A DNA stretch of 40,188 nucleotides from Candidatus Wolfebacteria bacterium RIFCSPLOWO2_01_FULL_38_11 (GCA_001793825.1 MGIQ01000001.1:1-40188), one strand, 5' to 3'. Shown: positions 18,186 to 25,561, counted from the stretch's first letter. Numbers and translations are program-made. Notes: generated by a model not told the origin, from the letters alone.

Positions 18186-19289
18186 ATGGAAAAGAGAATT
18201 ATCGCTCATCTTGATATGGATGCCTTCTTTGCCGCTGTTGAAGAACGGGAAAAACCGCATTTAAAAGGTCTGCCTATTGTTGTTGGTTCTGACCCCATGG
18301 AAGGAAAAGGAAGGGGAGTTGTATCTACTGCCAATTATTTAGCTCGAAAATACGGCATTCATTCCGCCCTGCCGATTGCTCGAGCTTGGCAATTTTCTCA
18401 ATCCGCAAAAAAAGAAGGCAAACCCGAAGTTGTTTTTTTGGAGCCCAATATTAAAAAATATAGCGGCGTTTCCCAAAAGATTTTTGAAATCATAAGAAAA
18501 TATTCTCTTCAAGTTGAAGAATCCAGTATTGATGAAGCGTATTTTGATTTAAGTTTTGTAAAAAGTTTTAAGCAAGCTGAAAGCATTTGTCAAAAAATAA
18601 AAAATGAAATAAAAGAAAAAGAAAAACTAACCGCTTCCATCGGCATCGGTCCCAATAAATTAATTGCCAAACTCGCTTCTGATTTTCAAAAACCCGACGG
18701 TCTTACCGTGATAGGAACTGACGATAAAAAAAAATGTACTGAGCTTGTCGAAATATTTTTAAACCCATTGCCGATTCGCAAAATCCCCGGCATCGGCCCC
18801 AAAACGGAAATAGTTTTAAAAAACAAAGGAATAAATTTTGTGAAAGATTTAAAAAATCTTTCAAAGGAAAAATTAAAAGAAATGCTTGGCAAATGGGGCG
18901 CTGATTTGTACGATATGGCCCGTGGCCGCGATAATTCCCCGATTATCGAAGAATATGAAATAAAATCAATTGGCGAGCAGGAAACATTTTTAAAAGACAC
19001 CAAAGACGCCGGTTTTCTTTTCCAAAAATTAAACGAGCTGGCGGAAAATATTATCAACCGATTCAATCAGGGAGATTTTAGAAAATTTAAAGCCATTACT
19101 CTCACTGTTCGTTTCGCCGATTTTGAAACAAAAACTTCTTCCAAAACACTAAGCAAGCCGATAAATTCTTTGGATAATTTAAAATTTGAAGCTTTGAAAT
19201 TATTGACTCCGTTTTTAAGCGCTCAAAAAAATCCGAGAAAAAAGTTGATTAGATTGATAGGTTTAAGAATTGAAAAGCTGGAAAAATAA
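18186..19289 (+). CDS. dinB: DNA polymerase IV (Y family)
   Basis: IIAHLDMDAFFAAVEER...GVVSTANYLARKYGIHSALP...SSIDEAYFDL...SIGIGPNKLIAKLAS. Confidence 0.97.
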   Translation: MEKRIIAHLDMDAFFAAVEEREKPHLKGLPIVVGSDPMEGKGRGVVSTANYLARKYGIHSALPIARAWQFSQSAKKEGKPEVVFLEPNIKKYSGVSQKIFEIIRKYSLQVEESSIDEAYFDLSFVKSFKQAESICQKIKNEIKEKEKLTASIGIGPNKLIAKLASDFQKPDGLTVIGTDDKKKCTELVEIFLNPLPIRKIPGIGPKTEIVLKNKGINFVKDLKNLSKEKLKEMLGKWGADLYDMARGRDNSPIIEEYEIKSIGEQETFLKDTKDAGFLFQKLNELAENIINRFNQGDFRKFKAITLTVRFADFETKTSSKTLSKPINSLDNLKFEALKLLTPFLSAQKNPRKKLIRLIGLRIEKLEK

Positions 19290-19302
19290 AGCTTTTGAAT
19301 TA

Positions 19303-19331
19303 TTGACAACTCCTCGATAATCTCCTAAGAT
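19303..19331 (+). promoter_or_regulatory. Candidate rpsB promoter
   Basis: TTGACA-N17-TAAGAT upstream of rpsB. Confidence 0.55.
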
Positions 19332-19361
19332 AATTAGGCCAAACATTGGCGATTTTTATTT

Positions 19362-20123
19362 ATGAAAGACACTTCGAAAAGCAAAACTCAATTAACAGTA
19401 GTGGAAGAAGAAGTAAAAGAGAAAGAGATTGAAGCAATTGCCTCAGCCGCCGATATTGAATCAATAAAAGAAATGATGAAAGCTGGTTTGATGTACGGCC
19501 ATAAAACCAATCGGACTGAGCCGAAATTCAAATCTTACATTTCGCTTTCCCGGAATAACATTGAAATTATCGACCTTAGTCAGACTCTTTTGGCAATTAA
19601 TGAAGCGGCTGAATTTTTGAAGAAAATTATCAGTGAAAACAAGATGGTTCTTTTGGTAGCCACTCAATCGGCTGCCCAAGAAGCTATCGAAAAATTTGCT
19701 AAAAAGTTTAATTTTCCTTATGTGAAAAATCGTTGGCTGGGAGGATTAATCACTAATTTTAAAGTTTTATCAACTCGGATTGAAAAATTTAAGAAAAATC
19801 AAATTGACATGGAAAAAGGAGAATTTGACAAATATACCAAGAAAGAAAGAGTGGTCATTAATAAAAATATCGCCAGAATGAGAATATTGTTTGGCGGTTT
19901 GGAAAATCTGACAAAACTGCCTGATGCTTTGCTTATAATAGATTCTTCTTTAAAAAATCATAAAACTGCCATTCGCGAAGCGCGCCAATTGAATATTCCG
20001 GTTATCGGCATAATAGACAGCGATGACAATCCGGAATTTGTTGACATGGTGATTCCCGCCAACGACCATGCTAAAATGAGCATTGATTTCATTATTGATA
20101 AAATAATGGAAAAAATTTCTTAA
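19362..20123 (+). CDS. rpsB: 30S ribosomal protein S2
   Basis: MMKAGLMYGHKTNRTEPKFKSYI...NRWLGGLITNF...PVIGIIDSDDNPEFVDMVIPANDHA. Confidence 0.97.
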   Translation: MKDTSKSKTQLTVVEEEVKEKEIEAIASAADIESIKEMMKAGLMYGHKTNRTEPKFKSYISLSRNNIEIIDLSQTLLAINEAAEFLKKIISENKMVLLVATQSAAQEAIEKFAKKFNFPYVKNRWLGGLITNFKVLSTRIEKFKKNQIDMEKGEFDKYTKKERVVINKNIARMRILFGGLENLTKLPDALLIIDSSLKNHKTAIREARQLNIPVIGIIDSDDNPEFVDMVIPANDHAKMSIDFIIDKIMEKIS

Positions 20124-20125
20124 AA

Positions 20126-20566
20126 ATGACCAGTGAAATTCAAAAGTTAAGGGAAATTACCGGCGCTGGAGTAATGGAATGCAAAAAAGCTTTGGAAGAA
20201 GCCGCCGGCGATTTTGAAAAAGCAAAATCAATTATTTACGAGCGGGGATTGACAAAAGCCGAGAAAAAAAGCGAGCGAGCGACTGGTTCCGGCCTTCTTC
20301 ATTCTTATATTCACAATGGCCGAGTTGGCGTTTTGCTTGAACTTCGCTGTGAAACTGATTTTGTGGCGCGGAATCCTTTATTTAAAGAATTAGCGCATAA
20401 CTTGGTTATGCAGATTGCCGCCATGAATCCGCAGGATATAAATTCTTTAGTGGCTCAAAATTATGTAAAAGACGATTCTATGGCGGTTGAAGCCCTGATA
20501 AAAACTGCTATTGCCAAACTTGGCGAAAATATAAAAGTAGAAAAATTCTGCCGATACGAAATATAA
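20126..20566 (+). CDS. tsf: Elongation factor Ts, short form
   Basis: LREITGAGVMECKKALEEAAGDFEKAKSIIYERG...GRVGVLLELRCETDFVARNPLFKELAHNLVMQIAA. Confidence 0.95.
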   Translation: MTSEIQKLREITGAGVMECKKALEEAAGDFEKAKSIIYERGLTKAEKKSERATGSGLLHSYIHNGRVGVLLELRCETDFVARNPLFKELAHNLVMQIAAMNPQDINSLVAQNYVKDDSMAVEALIKTAIAKLGENIKVEKFCRYEI

Positions 20567-20571
20567 TAATA

Positions 20572-20922
20572 ATGTACACTTTTATTCTTCAAATCATTAT
20601 AATGTTAAGCCTTGGCGCGGTAATTTATTTGATTGCAAGAGTTGCTCCGCGCGTTGGCGATGTCCATGATTATACGCGCACTCCTCATTTATTTGATAAG
20701 TTGGGATCAAAAATCCCGCTTAATGAAATTGATTTTGCTGCTAGCGCGTTTTTGGAAAAAACATTAAGAAAAATAAAACTATTATTAATGAAATGGGACA
20801 ACATTGTCAGCGGCCATATTAATAAAATAAAAAAAACCAATGGTAATGGCTTAAATAAAGAAGCAAAGCCAAATCTTTTTGAAGAAGTTAAAGAAGAAAA
20901 TTCTCAAGAGGTTAAAGAATAG
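20572..20922 (+). CDS. Small single-TM hypothetical protein
   Basis: 116 aa, N-terminal TM, Lys-rich C-terminus; directly downstream of tsf. Confidence 0.6.
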   Translation: MYTFILQIIIMLSLGAVIYLIARVAPRVGDVHDYTRTPHLFDKLGSKIPLNEIDFAASAFLEKTLRKIKLLLMKWDNIVSGHINKIKKTNGNGLNKEAKPNLFEEVKEENSQEVKE

Positions 20923-20941
20923 AAAAATTAAAAATTATCAT

Positions 20942-21025
20942 CCGGCGGTGGCGGAGCGGTCAATCGCATCAGACTGTAAATCTGACGGGCTTGTCCCTGC
21001 GTAGGTTCGAATCCTACCCGCCGGA
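20942..21025 (+). tRNA. tRNA-Tyr (anticodon GUA), type II with long variable arm, C1:G72
   Basis: Acceptor ccggcgg/ccgccgg + A73; anticodon arm tcaga-ctgtaaa-tctga; variable arm cgggcttgtccctgc; T arm gtagg-ttcgaat-cctac. Confidence 0.93.
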
Positions 21026-21106
21026 CAAATATAAAGCGCTTAACTAGGCGTTTTTTATTTATGATTGCTCTTAATACAAAATTTTGATAATATCTAATTA
21101 ATATTT

Positions 21107-22210
21107 ATGGATATTAAAGAAAAAATTAACCTAATTTCTCGGCTCACTGAAGAAGTCATTGAAAAAGACGAGCTGGAGTTTTTGTTTTCTCAAAATATTC
21201 CCTTAAAGCATTATATTGGCTTGGAAATTTCCGGAAAAATTCATCTTGGCACTGGTTTGGTTTGCATGCAAAAAGTGAAAGATTTTGCCGATGTCGGAGT
21301 TAAGGTTCATATTTTTTTGGCTGATTATCACACTTGGATAAACGATAAGCTTAATGGTGATTTGGAAACAATTAAAAAAATAGCTGTTGGCTATTTTAAA
21401 GAAGGGTTGAGCGTTGCGTATAAATGTCTGGGTGGCAATCCGAAAGATTTGAATTTTATTCTTGCTTCTGATTTTTATCATAATAACGATATTTTTTGGC
21501 AAACTGTCATTGATGTCAGCAAAAACACAAGTTTGAGCCGGATGCAAAGAAGTATCACTATTTTAGGCAAAAAAGAAGGAGGCGAAGTTGATTTTGCCAA
21601 ACTTCTTTATCCGGCAATGCAAGTGGCTGATATTTTTGCCGGCGGTTTTCATTTTTCTCATGCCGGATTAGACCAAAGAAAGGCCAATGTTATTGCCCGT
21701 GACGTGGCAAATCATTTAAAATTCTCTCCTTTAAAAATTGGAGATAAAATTATCAAGCCCATTGCTGTTCACAATCACTTGCTTTTGGGATTAAGCAAGC
21801 CAACAGGCGATTCAGAAGAAGATTTACAAACTTCTATGAAAATGAGCAAATCAAAACCTGACAGCGCTATTTTTATTCACGACAGCGAAGATGAAATAAT
21901 AAGAAAAATCAAAAAAGCGTATTGTCCGGAAAAAGAAACAGAACTTAATCCTATAATTGATTGGGTAAAATATCTGATTTTTTCTCGCGAAGAAAAAATT
22001 GTTATAGAAAGGAATCCCGAGCACGGCGGAAATTTTGAATTTAGAAATTTTGAAGAATTGGAAAAATCTTATAAATCGGGCGAGCTTCATCCTGTTGATT
22101 TGAAAAATTTTGTTGCCGGATATTTAATTGAGCTTTTAAGGCCGGCGCGCGATCATTTTGCAAAAAGCGAGCCAAAAAAGATGCTTGAAGAATTGGAAGC
22201 GTTAATGTAA
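21107..22210 (+). CDS. tyrS: Tyrosyl-tRNA synthetase, archaeal/eukaryotic type
   Basis: IGLEISGKIHLGTG...LLYPAMQVADIF...GLDQRKANVIARD...MKMSKSKPDSAIFIHD...IRKIKKAYCP...ELHPVDLKNFVAGYLIELLRPARDHF, as in archaeal TyrRS. Confidence 0.92.
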   Translation: MDIKEKINLISRLTEEVIEKDELEFLFSQNIPLKHYIGLEISGKIHLGTGLVCMQKVKDFADVGVKVHIFLADYHTWINDKLNGDLETIKKIAVGYFKEGLSVAYKCLGGNPKDLNFILASDFYHNNDIFWQTVIDVSKNTSLSRMQRSITILGKKEGGEVDFAKLLYPAMQVADIFAGGFHFSHAGLDQRKANVIARDVANHLKFSPLKIGDKIIKPIAVHNHLLLGLSKPTGDSEEDLQTSMKMSKSKPDSAIFIHDSEDEIIRKIKKAYCPEKETELNPIIDWVKYLIFSREEKIVIERNPEHGGNFEFRNFEELEKSYKSGELHPVDLKNFVAGYLIELLRPARDHFAKSEPKKMLEELEALM

Positions 22211-22220
22211 GATAATTTTT

Positions 22221-22240
22221 GCGCCAGAGTAGCTCAATGG
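22221..22240 (+). pseudogene. Truncated tRNA 5' fragment (acceptor strand + D arm)
   Basis: gcgccag-ag-tagctcaatgg reads as tRNA positions 1-19, then runs directly into the inverted repeat. Confidence 0.6.
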
Positions 22241-22347
22241 TCCCCCACCCATTATTATGCCACCCTAGCTCAATGGCAGAGCAATACTTTTGTAAAGTAG
22301 AGGTTCGGGGTTCAACTCCCCGGGGTGGCTCAAAAATGGGTGGGGGA
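22241..22347 (+). repeat. 13-bp perfect inverted repeat enclosing tRNA-Thr(UGU)
   Basis: tcccccacccatt (22241-22253) / aatgggtggggga (22335-22347). Confidence 0.9.
22259..22330 (+). tRNA. tRNA-Thr (anticodon UGU)
   Basis: Acceptor gccaccc/gggtggc; D arm gctcaatggcagagc; anticodon TGT; T arm cgggg-ttcaact-ccccg. Confidence 0.92.
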
Positions 22348-22376
22348 TAAAGCGAAAGTTGGCTGGCTCGCAATAT

Positions 22377-22448
22377 GCCGATGTAGCTCAGTGGTAGAGC
22401 AACTCCATGGTAAGGAGTAGGCCGCCAGTTCAATCCTGGCCATCGGCT
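22377..22448 (+). tRNA. tRNA-Thr (anticodon GGU)
   Basis: Acceptor gccgatg/catcggc; anticodon arm actcc-atggtaa-ggagt (GGT). Confidence 0.92.
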
Positions 22449-22478
22449 CAAATTTTTTTTCAAAGGAAAAAAAATTTG
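22449..22478 (+). terminator. 12-bp perfect A/T-rich hairpin after tRNA-Thr(GGU)
   Basis: caaatttttttt-caaagg-aaaaaaaatttg. Confidence 0.6.
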
Positions 22479-22513
22479 CCCCGAAGAAGCGAAGCGAAAG
22501 CGGGGCTATAAGT

Positions 22514-22780
22514 ATGTATTTTGTCTACATTTTAAAATCTAAAAGTACAGGCAGACATTATGTTGGCTATACAAATAATCTTCAAAGAAGATTAAAAGAA
22601 CATAACAACGGCAAAACTAGATCATTAGTAAAGTACATACCTCTTGAAATTATTTTAGTAGAAGAGTATAAAATATTAAAAGAAGCAAGAGAAAGAGAAA
22701 AACAAATTAAAAGCTATAAATCGGGCGAAGCATTTAAAAAATTATTAAATTTACAACCCACGCCTTCGGCGGGGTGCTGA
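22514..22780 (+). CDS. GIY-YIG nuclease superfamily protein (YhbQ-like)
   Basis: MYFVYILKSKSTGRHYVGYTNNLQRRLKEHNNGKTRSLVKYIPLEIILVEEYKILKEAREREKQIKSYK. Confidence 0.93.
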   Translation: MYFVYILKSKSTGRHYVGYTNNLQRRLKEHNNGKTRSLVKYIPLEIILVEEYKILKEAREREKQIKSYKSGEAFKKLLNLQPTPSAGC

Positions 22781-22833
22781 ATTTTATAGATAAATTTTTT
22801 ATCGCTTTACTCAAAAATTTATATAAAATTCGC

Positions 22834-23001
22834 ATGGCAAAATCAAAATTTTCAGAAAATTTAATAAGACTTCGCTGTACTGTCTGCAAAAGAAATAATT
22901 ATTATACTCGCAAAAAGAAATCATTGGAGCGGAAAATTGAAGTTAAAAAATATTGTAAATGGTGCCGAAAACACACTCCGCATAAAGAAGCGAAAATATA
23001 A
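22834..23001 (+). CDS. rpmG: 50S ribosomal protein L33
   Basis: MAKSKFSENLIRLRCTVCKRNNYYTRKKKSLERKIEVKKYCKWCRKHTPHKEAKI; start corrected to internal ATG. Confidence 0.93.
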   Translation: MAKSKFSENLIRLRCTVCKRNNYYTRKKKSLERKIEVKKYCKWCRKHTPHKEAKI

Positions 23002-23030
23002 TATTTTGATATTATATCAAAACATTAATT

Positions 23031-23067
23031 AGGGAGTTTAGGTAAGTGGCATAACGGCGGTCTCCAA
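23031..23067 (+). pseudogene. tRNA-Trp-like 5' fragment (acceptor to anticodon)
   Basis: agggagtttaggtaagtggcataacggcggtctccaa resembles the 5' half of a tRNA with CCA anticodon; it has no T arm. Confidence 0.5.
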
Positions 23068-23174
23068 CTCAGCACATTTAGTTTAAATGGGAGTGTCGTC
23101 CAATGGCAGGACTCTGGTCTCCAAAACCAGGTATCCAAGTTCGAATCTTGGCATTCCCGCAAAAATGTGCTGGG
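23068..23174 (+). repeat. Inverted repeat enclosing tRNA-Trp
   Basis: ctcagcacattt / aaatgtgctggg, 12 bp with one G-T wobble. Confidence 0.8.
23089..23159 (+). tRNA. tRNA-Trp (anticodon CCA)
   Basis: Acceptor gggagtg/cattccc + G73; D arm gtccaatggcaggac; anticodon arm ctggt-ctccaaa-accag; T arm ccaag-ttcgaat-cttgg. Confidence 0.92.
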
Positions 23175-23308
23175 CGATTCCCTCAATTCATTATTCTTAT
23201 TCCCTCCCTAGGTTTTTTGAACTTATTTTCTTTTTCCGAGATTTTATTATTAATTGGAATTAATCCAAACTTTTTATATAATAATTAAAATAAAACAAAC
23301 TTTCAATA

Positions 23309-23959
23309 ATGGATATTGATTTTGAAAATTTAATAAATTCACTAATTAAAGATGGTTATTTAAAAACTTCGGGCATAATAGAGGCTTTTAAAAAAATAAA
23401 TCGCAAAGATTTCGTTTCCGAAGAATATAAAAATGAAGCCTATATTAATGCTCCCCTGCCTATTGGTTTTGGGCAAACCATTTCTCAACCTTTAACCGTA
23501 GCTTTTATGCTTGAACTTCTTGAGCCAAAAAAAGGAGAGCGTATCTTGGATATTGGTTCCGGTTCTGGCTGGCAAACCGCAATACTTTCTTCTATTGTCG
23601 GCGATCCGCCGGCTGGCGGAGGTAGAGTTGTCGGTATGGAAAGAATTCCTGAGCTTAAAGAAATGGCCGAAAGAAACGTTTCCAAATATAATTTTATTGA
23701 AAAAAATATTGCCAGCATTATCTTGGCTGATGGTTCTTTTGGCTATAAAAGAGAATCGCCTTATGATAAAATTATTGCCGGAGCAGCCGCTGTAAAAGAC
23801 ATACCAATGGAATGGAAAAAACAGTTAAAAATCGGAGGCCGGATAGTCGCTCCCGTTGGTCATAGCGTTATTGTTATTGATAAAATTAGCAAAAATGAAT
23901 ATACTAAAAAAGAGTATTTTGGATTTAGCTTTGTCCCGCTTATCACTATTAACCATTAA
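23309..23959 (+). CDS. pcm: Protein-L-isoaspartate O-methyltransferase
   Basis: INRKDFVSEEYKNEAYINAPLPIGFGQTISQPLTVAFMLELLEPKKGERILDIGSGSGWQTAILS. Confidence 0.93.
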   Translation: MDIDFENLINSLIKDGYLKTSGIIEAFKKINRKDFVSEEYKNEAYINAPLPIGFGQTISQPLTVAFMLELLEPKKGERILDIGSGSGWQTAILSSIVGDPPAGGGRVVGMERIPELKEMAERNVSKYNFIEKNIASIILADGSFGYKRESPYDKIIAGAAAVKDIPMEWKKQLKIGGRIVAPVGHSVIVIDKISKNEYTKKEYFGFSFVPLITINH

Positions 23960-23977
23960 CCATTTATCACCATACAT

Positions 23978-25231
23978 ATGGAACCCGCTCAAAAAATAGC
24001 GAAGATTTTAAGGACTGATAAAGATATTATTGAAAAACTGGCTGAAAAAGCCGAGGCCTTAACTGATAAAGAAAATATTTTGGAAAAAATTGTTAAGGGA
24101 AACGAAGCGCTTATTAAAAATCGCCTTCAGCTTAAAGAATTGGGTTCAAGCATTTCTGCGGAAGAAATTTATAAGGCCTTAATCGATAAAATAAAAGAAG
24201 ACGACCTTCAGCTTTTCAAAGCTCTTGGCAAGCCGTCTTTTATGTTAAAAGAAGATGTTGATTTTGTTTTGGAAAAAGTAAAGGATTTGGTGGTGCCTGC
24301 AGAAGGATTTTTCCTTAAAAAAGAAAAAGCGGTTGAATTTCTGAAAAAAGAACCACCCCAAAAAGTGATTGATTATCTCGGTTATAAAAATGTTGATGAG
24401 TTAATCAGTCGGGAAGATATTTTTGAAATCTTCGCCGCTATAAGAATTTTCGAAGATACTAAATGGCTTAATGATGTTTTCTCAAAACAATATTTATCAT
24501 TAACGCCGAATGATTTCGAAAAAAGAATGATAGAGATGCGGTCACTAAGCCAAAAATGGGTTGGAGTGGCTCAAACCTTTTTAAAGAAAAAATATCAAAA
24601 CATCTCTCATCTGAAAGAACTCGGCTATATTTTTGTGATTCCGGTTGAACTGGGGATGCTGGGAGAGGTGACTAGAATGTTTTCTTTGGCTCTTCATTAC
24701 TTTTTTGAAGTAAAATTCAACTCCGAGCTTTTCGAAAAATTTGCGAGTGAACCAGCTACTTTCGGGAAAAATTTTGCTTCAGTGATTAAAGTGGAAATAA
24801 TTGATAATCGTCCGCCGGAAACCGATAAACTTCGCTGGTTAATTATTCCGAGATATCTGGCGCGATACGATGAAAATGATTGGCGGCTTTTTGAGCCTCA
24901 TATTTCGCCCGAAGCTCTTTATTGGAAAAAGGCGGAAGACGCTTTGGTTAATATCAATAAAGTTTTGAAGGATGTTTATGTTAATTTTCTTTTTTGGCAG
25001 GACCTTGATTGGGTTGGCGATTATTTTAAAACAAAGACCGGCATAGAATCTTTGGTGAGTTTTAATTTAGTTGACGCGATTATGGCCTTAATCAGAGAAA
25101 AGGAACTTGAAAAGTATCTTTATCATCATCAGGAATCTCTTTGGAATAAAATTTTTATCGAATATTTTGGGGAAGAGAAGTTTGAGAAATTAATTAAAGA
25201 AAATTTCATTAAAGGCTATTTTGAAATGTAA
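23978..25231 (+). CDS. Hypothetical protein, 417 aa
   Basis: Long ORF with good codon structure; no family recognised. Confidence 0.7.
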   Translation: MEPAQKIAKILRTDKDIIEKLAEKAEALTDKENILEKIVKGNEALIKNRLQLKELGSSISAEEIYKALIDKIKEDDLQLFKALGKPSFMLKEDVDFVLEKVKDLVVPAEGFFLKKEKAVEFLKKEPPQKVIDYLGYKNVDELISREDIFEIFAAIRIFEDTKWLNDVFSKQYLSLTPNDFEKRMIEMRSLSQKWVGVAQTFLKKKYQNISHLKELGYIFVIPVELGMLGEVTRMFSLALHYFFEVKFNSELFEKFASEPATFGKNFASVIKVEIIDNRPPETDKLRWLIIPRYLARYDENDWRLFEPHISPEALYWKKAEDALVNINKVLKDVYVNFLFWQDLDWVGDYFKTKTGIESLVSFNLVDAIMALIREKELEKYLYHHQESLWNKIFIEYFGEEKFEKLIKENFIKGYFEM

Positions 25232-25240
25232 AAATTTAGT

Positions 25241-25278
25241 AATATAAAATCGCTCCGTTACGGAGCGATTTTATATTG
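25241..25278. terminator. 38-bp perfect palindrome, probable bidirectional terminator
   Basis: aatataaaatcgctccgtt|aacggagcgattttatatt. Confidence 0.75.
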
Positions 25279-25291
25279 AATTATCGGGCTG

Positions 25292-25320
25292 CCATCCTTC
25301 GCTAAAGCTACGGACTGGCA
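25292..25320. repeat. REP-like hairpin
   Basis: gccatccttcgctaaagctacggactggc. Confidence 0.45.
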
Positions 25321-25337
25321 ATCGCCCTTATTTCATT

Positions 25338-25561
25338 CGGGCTGCCGAGAATTGAACTCGGACCTCGTGCCTGCCCCGTAGCGAGCTTCGCTCTGCTACC
25401 GGGGTTCCCAAACCCCCACACTAAAAATTTATTTATCGGAGAGCCGAGAATCGAACTCGGACCTCGTGTTCCCAAAACACGTATACTACCACTATACTAC
25501 TCTCCGTTTAATTTTAGTGCGGGGCTAACGCACGTATTACTACCACTATACTACAGCCCGC
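25338..25561 (-). pseudogene. Interrupted tRNA (Pro-like) with another tRNA nested in its anticodon region
   Basis: On the minus strand: 5' part cgggctgtagtatagtggtagtaatacgtgc; 3' part gcacgaggtccgagttcaattctcggcagcccga. Acceptor cgggctg/cagcccg and anticodon stem cgtgc/gcacg pair across a 159-nt intervening sequence (25372-25530). Confidence 0.7.
25437..25507 (-). tRNA. tRNA-Pro (anticodon UGG)
   Basis: Minus strand cggagag...ctctccg + A73; anticodon arm cgtgt-tttggga-acacg; T arm ccgag-ttcgatt-ctcgg. Confidence 0.9.

Noticed and set aside
22041-22463. 140-aa minus-strand ORF (MKKNLSRWPGLNWRPTPYHGVALPLSY...)
   Set aside because: Antisense to tRNA-Thr genes and tyrS; this is the familiar spurious peptide pattern from reading tRNAs on the wrong strand.
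23103-23288. 61-aa ORF starting inside tRNA-Trp
   Set aside because: Overlaps an intact tRNA and inverted repeat; no family resemblance.
25372-25530. Group I or bulge-helix-bulge intron in the outer tRNA-Pro
   Set aside because: After removing the nested tRNA only ~88 nt remain, too short for a group I core. I could not find a convincing BHB motif or a splice pair giving a 7-nt loop with a Pro anticodon. Left as an unexplained interruption.
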